Below, piece after piece: positions 25,195 through 34,920 of a DNA stretch of 64,000 nt. Both the position numbers and the translations under genes were made by a program. Position 1 is the first letter of the stretch. Each line of letters starts with the position of its first letter. A model generated the notes under the pieces. That model did not search any database. It had not been told where the DNA came from and worked only from the letters and a program-made list of their open reading frames with translations. Source of the stretch: Deltaproteobacteria bacterium (GTDB lineage: Bacteria; JAGRBM01; JAHCIT01); assembly GCA_026129095.1 (NCBI GenBank), contig JAHCIT010000005.1:62001-126000 (forward strand), read 5' to 3'.

Positions 25195-26325
25195 ATGCCT
25201 CCACATTCCAAAATCTCTTTCGTTGCACCTGAAAACGACCCGTTCACCATAGCCGTCAAGGCCCGTATCAATGCCTACTTCAGGGCCAGCGGGAAGTCCC
25301 GCCATTGGAACGGACTCATGCTGGCAAAGACTTGTTTCTATATCGGCGGACTGCTTGGTTGCTATCTGGCCATCCTGTCAGGCCAGTTCAGCGAGCCGGT
25401 TCTGCTTGGACTTTGCGTCGGCATGGGGCTGTTCACTGCCGGAATCGGGTTTAATGTCGGGCACGACGCCATACATGGCGGCTATTCGTCTGGACGTCTG
25501 CTCACCCGGATCATGTCACATTCGTTCACGATGATCGGGGCGAACGTCTACAACTGGAACATTTCCCACAACATCGTTCACCACACCTACACCAACATAC
25601 CTGGCGCCGATGGTGACCTGAGCACTGTGCCAGCCCTCCGGTTTTCATCCGAGGCGCCATGGAAACCATTCCACCGGTACCAGCACCTCTATGCCTATAT
25701 CCTCTACGCCCTCTCGACTCTCATGTGGGTGACGAAGAAGGACTACCGCCACTTCTTTGAGGAAAAACTCCTGATCTACCAGAAGCCTTCACGACCGCCG
25801 CGACGTGAATACTTTATCCTTTTCGGCGGAAAGCTCGTTTACTACTTCATGATGCTGGTAATTCCGGCACTCGTTCTCGATCTCCCGGTCTGGAAGATCA
25901 TCACCGGATTTGTCGTCATGCATTTGGCCGCCGGCGCTGCACTCGCCAACGTGTTCGCCATGGGGCACATGGTCGAGGGTACTGCCTTACGCCCGGCCGG
26001 ACCCGATGGTCATATCCACGAATCATGGGCTGCGCACCAGGTGCGGACCTCCGCCAATTTCGGAACCCGTTATCCGCATCTGTCCAACTGGTTCTGTGGT
26101 GGGCTCAATTTCCAGATTGAGCACCATCTGTTCCCGCGGATCTGCCATGTCCACTATCCTGACATCGCCCCCATCGTTAAGCAGACTGCCGCAGAGTTTG
26201 GCATCCCCTATACTGAGTTTGAGACCATCTTGGCCGGAGCCCGATCCCACTACCGGTGGCTGAGACATTACGGAGCCGGCCGGCGAGGAGTTCAGCCAAT
26301 CCCCGCTGCACCAACAGTACCCTGA
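25195..26325 (+). CDS. Fatty acid/acyl-CoA desaturase
   Basis: 376 residues from the ATG at 25195 (a further in-frame ATG at 25150 is less likely). Membrane di-iron enzyme that introduces a double bond in an acyl chain. The three histidine boxes are HDAIH near residue 89, HNIVHH near 124 and QIEHH near 306; the Gln in the last box is typical of front-end desaturases, which act on acyl-CoA or lipids. Hydrophobic pairs lie around 45-90 and 215-255. There is no fused cytochrome b5 domain. A stand-alone gene; membrane-lipid adaptation is likely. Confidence 0.92.
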   Translation: MPPHSKISFVAPENDPFTIAVKARINAYFRASGKSRHWNGLMLAKTCFYIGGLLGCYLAILSGQFSEPVLLGLCVGMGLFTAGIGFNVGHDAIHGGYSSGRLLTRIMSHSFTMIGANVYNWNISHNIVHHTYTNIPGADGDLSTVPALRFSSEAPWKPFHRYQHLYAYILYALSTLMWVTKKDYRHFFEEKLLIYQKPSRPPRREYFILFGGKLVYYFMMLVIPALVLDLPVWKIITGFVVMHLAAGAALANVFAMGHMVEGTALRPAGPDGHIHESWAAHQVRTSANFGTRYPHLSNWFCGGLNFQIEHHLFPRICHVHYPDIAPIVKQTAAEFGIPYTEFETILAGARSHYRWLRHYGAGRRGVQPIPAAPTVP

Positions 26326-26365
26326 CATCTGGCCCCTTCCTGTTCCGGCCCCTATAGTTCCTCGC

Positions 26366-26740
26366 ATGGAACCCAGTATCGGGAAATTACGCGAGTCAGC
26401 ACGTCAGTGGATCGACGCATGGAACCGCCGGGATCTCGACGGAATCCTCGAACACTATGCCGACAACGTGAGGATATGCTCCCCCATGGTAACCGTTCGT
26501 ACGGGTTCACCCGACGGATGGCTTCACGGCAAGGCGAACCTGCGAGACTACTTTGCCATGGGCCTGCGAAAACCCGATATCCGCTTCGAACTGATCGACG
26601 TACTGATCGGAATTAATGCGGTAACCGTTGTCTATCGCCGTGAAAACGGAGCCATGGTAGCCGACTGCTCCGAACTGGATGCCCATGGGCGAATCATCCG
26701 GATGATTGCCTGTTATGGCAGTCCGGCGGGAACGCCCTGA
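26366..26740 (+). CDS. NTF2/SnoaL-like domain protein
   Basis: 124 residues. The start WIDAWNRRDLDGILEHYADNV is diagnostic of the SnoaL-like NTF2 fold, a cone-shaped pocket used for small-molecule binding or isomerase chemistry. Catalytic residues cannot be assigned. It lies 40 bases after the desaturase and converges with the membrane protein gene at 26747. Confidence 0.85.
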   Translation: MEPSIGKLRESARQWIDAWNRRDLDGILEHYADNVRICSPMVTVRTGSPDGWLHGKANLRDYFAMGLRKPDIRFELIDVLIGINAVTVVYRRENGAMVADCSELDAHGRIIRMIACYGSPAGTP

Positions 26741-26746
26741 CCTGGT

Positions 26747-27202
26747 TCATCTTTTCCCTGTATCGTCTTTCACATAACCAAGTTCGCGGGCCTTATCGAT
26801 CACCCTGTCAGCCAGCAGCAGCAGAAAGCCCGGTGGGTCAGTCAGTTCGAACTGCGTGAATGCGACACCGAAAGTCCTGCCTCGTGAAACGACTTTCAGG
26901 CGATCCCAGGGAATAAGCAGCGGTTCATGGCCGAAGCCGAATATCCAGGGCATGGCGATATAAAGGCCGGCAGATGCCAGCTTCACCGTGAGACAGTTGT
27001 TGTAGCCGCACCACCTGCCAAGCCGCCCGCTCTGCATCCGGAATGTCTCGGCCCGCATTGGCTCCAGCCGCGCACGGTACCGTTCGGCCAGTGGCCTCCA
27101 GCCACCCACACGGGCGACCACATGGAATATCCCGATCCACAAGATGACAAAGAAGACCGGAAAGGCATAGACATAACAGTAACCCGGAGGACAGGCGGCC
27201 AT
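26747..27202 (-). CDS. Hypothetical membrane protein
   Basis: 151 residues with an N-terminal membrane helix (YVYAFPVFFVILWIGIFHVV) and a shorter hydrophobic stretch near 80. The rest is soluble and looks like a small PH-like or beta-rich fold (PLLIPWDRLKVVSRGRTFGV). The function is unknown. It starts 6 bases after the HEAT-repeat lipoprotein gene ends and so belongs to its transcript. Confidence 0.75.
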   Translation of the reverse strand: MAACPPGYCYVYAFPVFFVILWIGIFHVVARVGGWRPLAERYRARLEPMRAETFRMQSGRLGRWCGYNNCLTVKLASAGLYIAMPWIFGFGHEPLLIPWDRLKVVSRGRTFGVAFTQFELTDPPGFLLLLADRVIDKARELGYVKDDTGKR

Positions 27203-27208
27203 TTCCGG

Positions 27209-27958
27209 TTATCGCGCAAGCCGCTCCTGCGGTGGAACAGAAGCACTGCCCTTCGGCTGCGATGCCGCCCGCGCGGTTTTTTCCTTTTCACCATCCAGCC
27301 AGGACAGTGTCTTTCGCGCCCAGAACCGAACCTTCTGGTCCGGATCGTTTTTTGCCTTCTCCAGCGCCGGGCGTGCCGGCTCAGCATCCATCCCCATGCG
27401 TGAAAGCGCACGGGCAGCACCATACCGGTAACCCGGATCGTCGTCTTCAAGCGCCTCGATGAGCGCTGGGACCGACGGACCTCCGATATTGACGATCGCC
27501 CGGCCCACGTGGCGCTTGGTTTCCTTGTGAACCCGGGGATCGCGAATCATGGCGGTCAGCTCAGGCACCGCTTCGCCGGCTGCCTCACCAATCTGTCCGA
27601 TCGCGCCAAGCGCGCTTACCACCATGGCTTCATCGCGGGCTTTCAGCCGCCCGACAAGCGCCGGCACCGCCTCTTTTGCTTCTGCTCCCATGCGGCCCAG
27701 CACCTGTGCGGCGCGGTTCCGAAGAGCGGCATTCTGCTCGGAGAGCAGCGGAATTATCCTCGGCACGGCCCGGGCACCATGCTGGACGAGGGCGTCCATC
27801 GCCTGATTGCGGATTTCAGACTCGGTGTTCCGCAGGTCTGATACCTTTGCCATGATCGACAGCTCAACCGGATCGAAAGAAGGCAGCTTGTCCTCTTCCT
27901 CGCAAGCTGAAAGCGCGAGCACAGCGGAAACCAGCACCAAGCGAATATGCCTCTTCAT
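27209..27958 (-). CDS. HEAT-repeat lipoprotein
   Basis: 249 residues from the ATG at 27958, preceded by a purine-rich site. The N-terminus MKRHIRLVLVSAVLALSAC is a lipoprotein signal with the lipobox ending at Cys19; Glu follows, which suggests sorting to the outer membrane. The mature part has five to six HEAT-like helical repeats with recurring ALxxALxRMG patterns, a protein-protein scaffold. The C-terminus is charged. The partner is unknown. The frame stays open to 28252, but that longer form lacks the signal. Confidence 0.85.
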   Translation of the reverse strand: MKRHIRLVLVSAVLALSACEEEDKLPSFDPVELSIMAKVSDLRNTESEIRNQAMDALVQHGARAVPRIIPLLSEQNAALRNRAAQVLGRMGAEAKEAVPALVGRLKARDEAMVVSALGAIGQIGEAAGEAVPELTAMIRDPRVHKETKRHVGRAIVNIGGPSVPALIEALEDDDPGYRYGAARALSRMGMDAEPARPALEKAKNDPDQKVRFWARKTLSWLDGEKEKTARAASQPKGSASVPPQERLAR

Positions 27959-28181
27959 GACTGCCCTTCCCCCGGAAAGAACCCCTCGAATTACAGCTCT
28001 GCCCGGCCAGCTTAGGCGTTCAACGGGCAAGGTGCCAGCATGGCCAGGTCCATTCTGAATCCCATATGAAATTCCGGAAATTGGCGCACTGCGGCTGTTT
28101 GGACCTGCTATCCGCCCCCATAATGTGAATGGATGATCTGTGAAGGCGGAGCGGACCTTAAGGTGAGAAAGGACCGCTGGC

Positions 28182-28856
28182 ATGGCTCTCCGCACCCGGA
28201 TCGCCTTCGCTTTCGCAGCTACGCTGACGGTTTTTACCGGATATCCCGGCAACTTAACTGCGCAAACATTCCCGCACCGCTCTTCCCCGGCACTCCTGGC
28301 TATCCAGTCCCCGCCTCCGCCGGTGCCCCTTGGCGCGGCGAGTCCCGTGCAGATCGGCCGTTACTGCACCGTATGCCCACGCCACTCCCGCATCGACGAA
28401 GACCTGACACAGTTTCTGATGCTCTCGGTTCTGGCAGGGGCGGGCTATTCGCAAACGGCGCCAGGCCTCCTCCATCCCGATACTGCCAGCTGGAAGCGGA
28501 ATATGGGGAGTTTCCGGTTCTACGACGGTGACCAGTGGTATACGGATGCCATCGCGCATCCGGTCGCCGCAACGGCGACCTACCTCACGCTCCGGGAACG
28601 TGGCTACACCCGGTGGGAATCGGCGGTATTCCTGTTCAGCGCGCTTGCGATTCGCGAGGTCGGCGTCAAGGCCTGGAGCACGCCGGCCGCCATGGACGAT
28701 CCGCTGATATTTACCGCGAGCGGTATCCTCCTGGGGACGCTCATCGAGGAGTTCACACCCTGGCGGCGCTACTTTGCCTATGCCGATCCCGACCACCACC
28801 TGCCGGGACAGGTTTCCACATACTGGTCGCCCACCCGGATTTCCGTTACCTGGTAA
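28182..28856 (+). CDS. Exported protein of unknown function, DUF3943-like
   Basis: 224 residues with a cleavable signal peptide (AFAFAATLTVFTGYPGNLTAQ). The middle has FYDGDQWYTDAIAHPVAATATYL and a later GILLGTLIEEF, a pattern I associate with DUF3943 envelope proteins. Two hydrophobic segments (75-92 and 155-172) could be membrane or core helices. There are two Cys in CTVCPRH. It is a single gene on the plus strand, divergent from the HEAT lipoprotein. Confidence 0.65.
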   Translation: MALRTRIAFAFAATLTVFTGYPGNLTAQTFPHRSSPALLAIQSPPPPVPLGAASPVQIGRYCTVCPRHSRIDEDLTQFLMLSVLAGAGYSQTAPGLLHPDTASWKRNMGSFRFYDGDQWYTDAIAHPVAATATYLTLRERGYTRWESAVFLFSALAIREVGVKAWSTPAAMDDPLIFTASGILLGTLIEEFTPWRRYFAYADPDHHLPGQVSTYWSPTRISVTW

Positions 28857-28896
28857 GACCCTTGCGCCGGACACCACCAGTGGCCATCTTTCCGGC

Positions 28897-29505
28897 ATGT
28901 CTTTCTATGCTGAACGGATATTCCCGCGCCTCAATGACCTTGCCACCCAGCCCTTCGCCCATCTTCGCGCCCGTGCGCTGGAAAAGGCCGCAGGGAATAC
29001 GCTAGAAATCGGCGCCGGCACGGGACTGAACTTCCCGCACTACCCGGAAACGGTCACACGGCTGACGGCAATAGAACCCTCACCCGGCATGATCGAGCGG
29101 GCAAGGCCGAGGGCATCTTCGGCCTCCATGCCGGTCGAACTCGTCGAGGGCACCGCCGAAAAACTGCCTTTCCCGGACAGCACATTCGATACCGTTACAG
29201 GCACCCTTGTATTCTGCTCGGTGACAGACCCTGAAAAGGCAGCCCGCGAGGTCTGGCGTGTCCTGAAACCCGGCGGCCAGTGGATCATCCTTGAGCATAT
29301 CCGCTCGAACAACGCCGGCACCCTCAGGTGGCAGCAACGCTGGAATCCGCTGTGGCAGCGCATCTTCCTCGGCTGCACGCTCGACCGTGATCTTCCTGCC
29401 CTGCTTGCCTCTGCCGGGTTCAATACGTCCGGCACGAAGGAAATTGACATTGACAGCCCCGCCATTGTGCGGCACCTGCTCGTGGGCGAGGCGATCAAGC
29501 AATAG
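28897..29505 (+). CDS. SAM-dependent methyltransferase, class I
   Basis: 202 residues from the ATG at 28897. The AdoMet site is LEIGAGTGLNFPHYP, the acidic end of strand 2 is IEPSPGM, and post-motifs read AEKLPFPDSTFDTV and RVLKPGGQW. This is the methyltransferase-11 type, close to UbiE/phospholipid N-methyltransferase in pattern, but the substrate is not assignable. It is 40 bases downstream of the DUF3943-like gene and may be co-transcribed with it. Confidence 0.88.
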   Translation: MSFYAERIFPRLNDLATQPFAHLRARALEKAAGNTLEIGAGTGLNFPHYPETVTRLTAIEPSPGMIERARPRASSASMPVELVEGTAEKLPFPDSTFDTVTGTLVFCSVTDPEKAAREVWRVLKPGGQWIILEHIRSNNAGTLRWQQRWNPLWQRIFLGCTLDRDLPALLASAGFNTSGTKEIDIDSPAIVRHLLVGEAIKQ

Positions 29506-29624
29506 CGGTTTCTTTCATCTCACCGTGAAACTCTTGGCACCCGGCCTCTCGCCCGGCTACCGTCGCCCGGCTGACAGGGGCGTCATCCGCACTTGCCGAG
29601 ATTACCCCCAGGCATGAGGAGGCC

Positions 29625-31001
29625 TTGAGAAGGCCCGTGAAAAAATTCTTCTACTCGGCCATCCGGCTCGTCACCATCTATCTCCTGGTCGTCAAGTATG
29701 CGTTCGTTTTTGCATGGTGGACCCTCAAGCGTTTCCTGCCGGGTGGCAAGAAGGACGAGTTCAACCAGAACGCACTGACGCGCTTTGCCTGGTGCTTCCG
29801 CCGGATGCTGGAAGACCTGGGGGCGACCTTCATCAAGATGGGCCAGATCATGTCCACGCGGCCCGACATATTCCCACCCTTTTTCATTGACGAGCTGAAA
29901 CACCTCCAGGATAACGTCCCGCCGTTCGATCCACGGCTCATTCCCCACGAATTTGAGTTCGCCTTCGGCAAGCAGCCACGGGAGATTTTCGCCGAGTTCA
30001 ATGAGACACCCATCGCCTCGGCCTCGGTGGCCCAGGTCCATGAAGCCCGCCTCAAGACCGGCGAACGGGTCGCCGTGAAAATCCGGCGGCCCGGTGTCCA
30101 GCAGAAGGTGGAGTACGACCTTGCCGTCATGCGGATCTTCGCCAAGTCCATCTCGTTTATTCCGTCAGTGGAAGTCACCTCGCCGGTCGAGACCGTCGAG
30201 GAGTTCGGAAATGCCATCAAGGGTCAGCTCGACCTGCGAAACGAGGCCAACAACAACCGCCGGTTCCGCAAGAACTTCGAGGGGAACCAGTTTGTCGGTT
30301 TTCCCAGGCTCTATGAAGACTATTGCGCCGAGAACATCCTGGTGATGGAGTTCGTGACGGGCTACCACATTGACGATGTGGGCCAGACTGACTGCGATCC
30401 ACAATGGCTGGCGCGCCACGGCCTGCGGGCGATTTTCCAGATGATCTACAAGGACGGTTTCGTCCATGCGGACCTGCACCCGGGGAACTTCCTGTTCAAC
30501 AACGGCAACCACGTCACCTATCTCGATGTCGGCATGGTGGGGGAGCTTTCCGACAGGGACCGGGAAAACTTCATCGAATCGTTCATGGCGATGGCCGACA
30601 ACAATGGACCCAAGGTTGCCGAGTGCCTGATGAACTTTGCCCCTTCACACCGGATCAGGGACTACGACGAATACGTGAAGGACGTTTCGACCCACGTCAA
30701 CGAGTTTTTCGGCAAGCCCCTGAACGAGATCGAGATTTCCATTGCTGTCGCCAAGATGGTGAACATCCTGCGAAAGCACCGGGTACGGGTGAATGCCGCC
30801 TATACGGTCGTGAATGTGGGGCTGCTCGTTGCCGAGGGCGTCGGCCGCAAGCTCTATCCGCAGATCAACCTGAACGAGGAGCTGTACCCGTTCCTGAACG
30901 AACTCTTCCAGGAGATGATGAAACGGCGCCTTGCGCAGATGAAGGTCCAGGCCGAGCAGGCGGCCAAACAGCGTGCAGCAGGTTCTGCTGCCAGCGCGTA
31001 G
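29625..31001 (+). CDS. UbiB/AarF/ABC1-family atypical kinase
   Basis: 458 residues from TTG 29625; GTG 29637 is an alternative. The ABC1 kinase-like fold is shown by KxGQ (FIKMGQIMSTRPD), the alanine-rich loop ASVAQVHEARL in place of a Gly loop, AVKIRRP, HADLHPGNF and DVGMVG. The family supports ubiquinone or other lipid metabolism by ATPase/kinase action. A hydrophobic N-terminal stretch (YSAIRLVTIYLLVVKYAFVFAWW) suggests membrane attachment; the C-terminal helices usual for UbiB are missing and the end is Ala/Lys-rich. No ubi genes lie nearby. Confidence 0.9.
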   Translation: MRRPVKKFFYSAIRLVTIYLLVVKYAFVFAWWTLKRFLPGGKKDEFNQNALTRFAWCFRRMLEDLGATFIKMGQIMSTRPDIFPPFFIDELKHLQDNVPPFDPRLIPHEFEFAFGKQPREIFAEFNETPIASASVAQVHEARLKTGERVAVKIRRPGVQQKVEYDLAVMRIFAKSISFIPSVEVTSPVETVEEFGNAIKGQLDLRNEANNNRRFRKNFEGNQFVGFPRLYEDYCAENILVMEFVTGYHIDDVGQTDCDPQWLARHGLRAIFQMIYKDGFVHADLHPGNFLFNNGNHVTYLDVGMVGELSDRDRENFIESFMAMADNNGPKVAECLMNFAPSHRIRDYDEYVKDVSTHVNEFFGKPLNEIEISIAVAKMVNILRKHRVRVNAAYTVVNVGLLVAEGVGRKLYPQINLNEELYPFLNELFQEMMKRRLAQMKVQAEQAAKQRAAGSAASA

Positions 31002-31005
31002 AGGC

Positions 31006-31794
31006 TTATTCCTCCGGTTTCGGCCCCACGCTCAGCGTGAAATTTGCGGCCAGATCGCCCAGCGCATAACCCACTCCATAAACCGGCGGGTAGACAACAC
31101 GGGTCTTTCGCTTTTCGACACCATCGAGAATGAGTTTCGCCAGTTCGGCGGGATCCCCTGTCGGCATAGCCTTTGCCAGCCGCCCTCCGCCGTACTGCTG
31201 CCGGGCGCCCCGCTCCAGAGCCGAGTAGACCGGTCCCGGATAGACCGTGAGCACATGCACATTCTTCGGCTTGAGTTCCTCGCGGGCCACCTCGGAAGCC
31301 ATCGCCAGTCCCGCCTTGGCAGATCCATAATAAGCGCAGCCCTTGAGACGTACCCGGCCCGCCATGCTGCTGATATTCACAATGGCACCCCGGCGGGACG
31401 CCGCCATCGGTGCAGCGCACAGGCTCATGAGCCGCATGGGAGCGAGATAATCAACAACAAGAACCCGCTCGCCCGCATCCCAGGGCGTCCCTTCGAGCGA
31501 GCGGACGTCCATGATACCCGCGCAATTGACGAGCAACGCTACCGGGCCATTCACCGATACCGCCTGCTCCATCACCTCCGGCAATCCCGATATGTTGGTC
31601 AGGTCGTGAGGGATAATGAGCGACTGGCCGCCGAGTTCTCCGGCCAGTTTTTCTGATGCTGCGCCATCCCTGTCTACCAGTGTCAGTTTCGCCTGCGGGT
31701 ACCGGCGGCGGAGCGACCTTACCAGTTCGCCGCCAATCGCTCCGGATGTTCCGGTAACAAACGCATGAAAATCAGCGGGGAAAGTGTCGAGCAT
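31006..31794 (-). CDS. Short-chain dehydrogenase/reductase
   Basis: 262 residues from the ATG at 31794, with GGGAG upstream. The cofactor motif is TGTSGAIGG, the triad Ser is in NISSMAG and the YxxxK pair is YYGSAK. An Asp (LVDRDG) after strand 2 favours NAD. It converges on the UbiB gene (4-base gap) and diverges from the alpha/beta hydrolase. The substrate is unknown. Confidence 0.88.
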   Translation of the reverse strand: MLDTFPADFHAFVTGTSGAIGGELVRSLRRRYPQAKLTLVDRDGAASEKLAGELGGQSLIIPHDLTNISGLPEVMEQAVSVNGPVALLVNCAGIMDVRSLEGTPWDAGERVLVVDYLAPMRLMSLCAAPMAASRRGAIVNISSMAGRVRLKGCAYYGSAKAGLAMASEVAREELKPKNVHVLTVYPGPVYSALERGARQQYGGGRLAKAMPTGDPAELAKLILDGVEKRKTRVVYPPVYGVGYALGDLAANFTLSVGPKPEE

Positions 31795-31918
31795 GGGCGG
31801 TCTCCCTGGACTTCCCGGCAGTCTCACCGGCTGCCACCTATGGGGTCAAAACGCGCCGTCTTCATGCGAATTGCCGCTTCTTGCCGCCAGGCCCCGCCGT
31901 CTTGTAATTAGATGCGCC

Positions 31919-32710
31919 ATGCCAATCGCCGACACCGGACGCCTCAAGATCTATTACGAAACCCACGGCCGGGGAGACCCTGTTCTCATGATCATGGGGC
32001 TGGGGGCCACCCGGCACTGGTGGTACAAGCAGGTGGAAGCGCTCTCCCGTGATTTCCAGGTCACTGTTTTCGATAACCGGGGAGTCGGGGAAACCGAGCG
32101 GCCCAAGGCGGCCTGGACACTTGGCGACATGGCCCTGGACACAGCTGCCCTCATGGATCACCTCGGCATCGACAGCGCGCATATTGTCGGCGCGTCGATG
32201 GGCGGGATGATCTCACAGCATTTCGCTCTGGAACATCCCGAACGGGTGCGAAAACTGGTGCTGGCCTGCACGACGCCCGCCATCGGTTTCAAGCCGCCGG
32301 ACCCGGCGGCCAGCTCGCTCCTTACGCCCCGTCCCGGCATCGGCCGGGAACAGGCCGCCAGGGATTCCCTCAAGATCATGTTCGTTCCCGAGTTCATCGA
32401 GCAGGGTGGCGAGGAGATCAGCCGGGTCATGGACATCTCGCTCAAATGGATGGCCCCGGCCCGCTCTCTGATGAACCAGATCGCCGCCGTGATGCAGCAC
32501 GACACCCGCCACCGGCTGAAGGATGTTTTCCACCCGACAATGGTCATCACAGGCGCGGCGGACATCCTCATTCCGCCGGAGCATTCTGACCTGCTGGCGG
32601 AGCTCATCCCCGGCGCCCGTCTGGTCAAGATCCCCAACGCCGGACACGGGTTCTTCATCGAGGCCGCCCCCGAGGCCAACCAGCACCTGCTGGAGTTTTT
32701 GCGCGACTAA
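31919..32710 (+). CDS. Alpha/beta-hydrolase
   Basis: 263 residues from the ATG at 31919. The nucleophile elbow is GASMGG, the acid lies in TGAADILIPP and the His is in PNAGHGFF. The pattern is that of the 3-oxoadipate enol-lactonase/haloalkane-type group with HWWYKQVEAL near the oxyanion region. Cytoplasmic ester or C-C hydrolase with unknown substrate. It ends where murJ begins in another frame. Confidence 0.9.
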   Translation: MPIADTGRLKIYYETHGRGDPVLMIMGLGATRHWWYKQVEALSRDFQVTVFDNRGVGETERPKAAWTLGDMALDTAALMDHLGIDSAHIVGASMGGMISQHFALEHPERVRKLVLACTTPAIGFKPPDPAASSLLTPRPGIGREQAARDSLKIMFVPEFIEQGGEEISRVMDISLKWMAPARSLMNQIAAVMQHDTRHRLKDVFHPTMVITGAADILIPPEHSDLLAELIPGARLVKIPNAGHGFFIEAAPEANQHLLEFLRD

Positions 32711-32726
32711 TGCCTTAATTGTCCCA

Positions 32727-34382
32727 GTGCCGCCACTGGACGACTCCACGGAAGGTTCCCCCAGCCGCGCCCCCGGCCAGCTCGCCGAGGCGGGCCCCAT
32801 CACGCTCGCCGTCCTTGCCTCTCGGGTTCTGGGGGTCTTGCGGGAGACGATATTCGCCGTATTGTTTGGGGCCTCCTGGGTGGCCGATGCCTATGTCATC
32901 GCATTCCGCATCCCGAATCTTCTGCGCGACATGTTCGCCGAGGGAGCACTGTCGGCGGCCTTCGTCCCCTCGTTCACCGAACGGCAGACAAAAGAAGGCC
33001 GCGAGAGCGCCCAGCGGCTTTTTTCGCTCACTCTGGGTGCAGCACTTACCCTGACCGGAATCCTGACCGTCCTTGCCATCATCTTCGCCGGGACCGTCGT
33101 TGACCTGATCGCGCCGGGATTCGCCGCCTCGGCGGAAAAACACGAACTGGCCACATCGCTCACCCGCGTGATGATGCCTTTCCTGCCGCTCATCTCGGCA
33201 ACGGCCCTCGTGATGGGCGTCCTGAACTCGAACCGCCGGTTCTTCGTTCCGGCGGCTGCCCCGGCACTGTTCAATGTCGTCTCGATCGTGGCGGGCGCGG
33301 CGATCTATCTGGTTACAAGCGAACCGGTGGCCGCCGCCTGGGCATGGTCGGTGGCGGTGATTCTCGCCGGCCTGGCGCAGATCGCCGTGCAGATCCCGGC
33401 GCTCGGAAAAACCGGCTACCGCCTCCGGCTGGTACTCCGGGGCGCATGGGAAGACCCCGGTCTCCGGCGGATCGCCCAGCTCATGGGCCCGGCCGTCCTT
33501 GGGCTCGCCATCGTCCAGATCAACATATTCGTCAATTCTGTCTTCGCGTCCCTGCTGGGCGACGGGCCGCTCTCCCACCTCAACTACGCTTTCAGGGTCT
33601 ACTACCTTCCCATCGGCCTGTTCGGCGTCGCGCTCGGCACCGTGGCCACGACTGCCTCGGCCGAGGCCGCCGCCCGAGGTGATCTCGACGCCCTCAAGAC
33701 GAATACTTCCCGTGCGCTCCGGAACGTCTTTCTGCTCACGCTCCCGTCGGTGACGGGGCTCATCGCCCTCTCGATGCCCACCGTAAGGCTTCTGTTTGAG
33801 TACGGCCGCTTCACACCGGCGGATACGACTGACACTGCACTGGTACTGTCGGCCTACGTAACGGGCCTGACGTTCGCCTCAGTCACGAAAGTCCTGGCAC
33901 CGGTATTCTACGCGCTGGACCGGCCCCGGTTTCCGGTGGCGGCGTCCATCACGGCCGTCATCGTCAACATCGCCTTCAACTGGGCGACCTACCGGACTCT
34001 CGGCGCTCCGGGCCTTGCTCTCGGCACGGCGCTGGGATCGCTTGCCGGGGCCGCGGTGCAGCTCACCGCCGCAGGGCGGCTCCTGCCCGGCTTCGGCATG
34101 GGGAGCCTTGCGGTTTCTTTCCTCCGGCTGCTGCTGGCCGCCGCCCTCACCGGCGGGGCCGCCTGGGGCCTCTGGCAAATGCTGGAAGCAAATCTCGGGA
34201 CCATGCTCGCTTCCGTCGCTGGCCGGATACCGGCCCGGCTCCTCGTCACCTTTCTGCCCATCGGTGCCGCTGTCGCCATCTATGCTCTGCTCCTGAGACT
34301 CGTCAAAGCCCCTGAAGCGGACGAACTGTTCGAACTGCTGGGGAAAGTGCGGCGAAAAGTGATGGGCAGAACCGGACCATGA
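32727..34382 (+). CDS. murJ: Lipid II flippase
   Basis: 551 residues from the GTG at 32727 (no ATG is in frame; ribosome site weak). Integral membrane protein with about 14 helices that moves lipid II across the inner membrane for cell-wall building. The start of the family is clear: TLAVLASRVLGVLRETIFAVLFGASWVADAYVIAFRIPNLLRDMFAEGALSAAFVP. The cytoplasmic Arg residues typical of MurJ are present. A strong hairpin at 34412 ends the transcript. Confidence 0.92.
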   Translation: MPPLDDSTEGSPSRAPGQLAEAGPITLAVLASRVLGVLRETIFAVLFGASWVADAYVIAFRIPNLLRDMFAEGALSAAFVPSFTERQTKEGRESAQRLFSLTLGAALTLTGILTVLAIIFAGTVVDLIAPGFAASAEKHELATSLTRVMMPFLPLISATALVMGVLNSNRRFFVPAAAPALFNVVSIVAGAAIYLVTSEPVAAAWAWSVAVILAGLAQIAVQIPALGKTGYRLRLVLRGAWEDPGLRRIAQLMGPAVLGLAIVQINIFVNSVFASLLGDGPLSHLNYAFRVYYLPIGLFGVALGTVATTASAEAAARGDLDALKTNTSRALRNVFLLTLPSVTGLIALSMPTVRLLFEYGRFTPADTTDTALVLSAYVTGLTFASVTKVLAPVFYALDRPRFPVAASITAVIVNIAFNWATYRTLGAPGLALGTALGSLAGAAVQLTAAGRLLPGFGMGSLAVSFLRLLLAAALTGGAAWGLWQMLEANLGTMLASVAGRIPARLLVTFLPIGAAVAIYALLLRLVKAPEADELFELLGKVRRKVMGRTGP

Positions 34383-34411
34383 ATTGCAGCCCCATCGTGG
34401 TCATCAATGAA

Positions 34412-34440
34412 AAGCGGCCTCCCTGTCCGGGAGGCCGCTT
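34412..34440. terminator. Hairpin terminator between murJ and ndk
   Basis: 12-bp perfect stem (AAGCGGCCTCCC with GGGAGGCCGCTT) around TGTCC. A-run upstream and T-rich ends on both strands let it serve both converging genes. Confidence 0.8.
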
Positions 34441-34465
34441 CCGTTCAAGTCCGTAGCCAGACCGC

Positions 34466-34897
34466 TTACTTGCGTCCCGCGTACACCTGCCGCTGGGGGA
34501 AGAACCAGCCGATCTCGAACTTCGCCGTGTCGGGGGCGTCGGAGCCGTGGACGGCGTTCCGCTCGATGTTCGTGCCAAAGAGCTTGCGGAGCGTGCCCGC
34601 GTCGGCCTTCTCGGGGTTGGTGGCGCCCATGATCTCCCGGTTCCGGGCGATGGCGTTCTCGCCTTCCAGCACCATGAGGAGCACCGGCCCCTCGGTCATG
34701 AACCTGATGAGGTCCGGGAAGAACGGGCGCGCCTTGTGGACAGCGTAGAACCCCTCGGCTTCCTCCTTCGAGAGGTGTTTCATCTGGGCCGCCACGACGC
34801 GGAGGCCCTTCTCCTCGAACTTCGAGATGATGCCGCCGATCGAGTTCTTCTGCACGGCGTCGGGCTTGATGATGCTCAGGGTCTGTTCAATGGCCAT
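34466..34897 (-). CDS. ndk: Nucleoside diphosphate kinase
   Basis: 143 residues, normal size. It transfers the gamma phosphate between nucleotides through a phospho-His, here in [24 protein letters not shown] opens the fold. It is the last gene of a sucC-sucD-ndk transcript, starting 23 bases after sucD; linkage to succinyl-CoA synthetase fits the known coupling of GTP and ATP pools. Confidence 0.97.
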   Translation of the reverse strand: MAIEQTLSIIKPDAVQKNSIGGIISKFEEKGLRVVAAQMKHLSKEEAEGFYAVHKARPFFPDLIRFMTEGPVLLMVLEGENAIARNREIMGATNPEKADAGTLRKLFGTNIERNAVHGSDAPDTAKFEIGWFFPQRQVYAGRK

Positions 34898-34920
34898 TTC
34901 GGTTTACCTGCTTGCTCCTG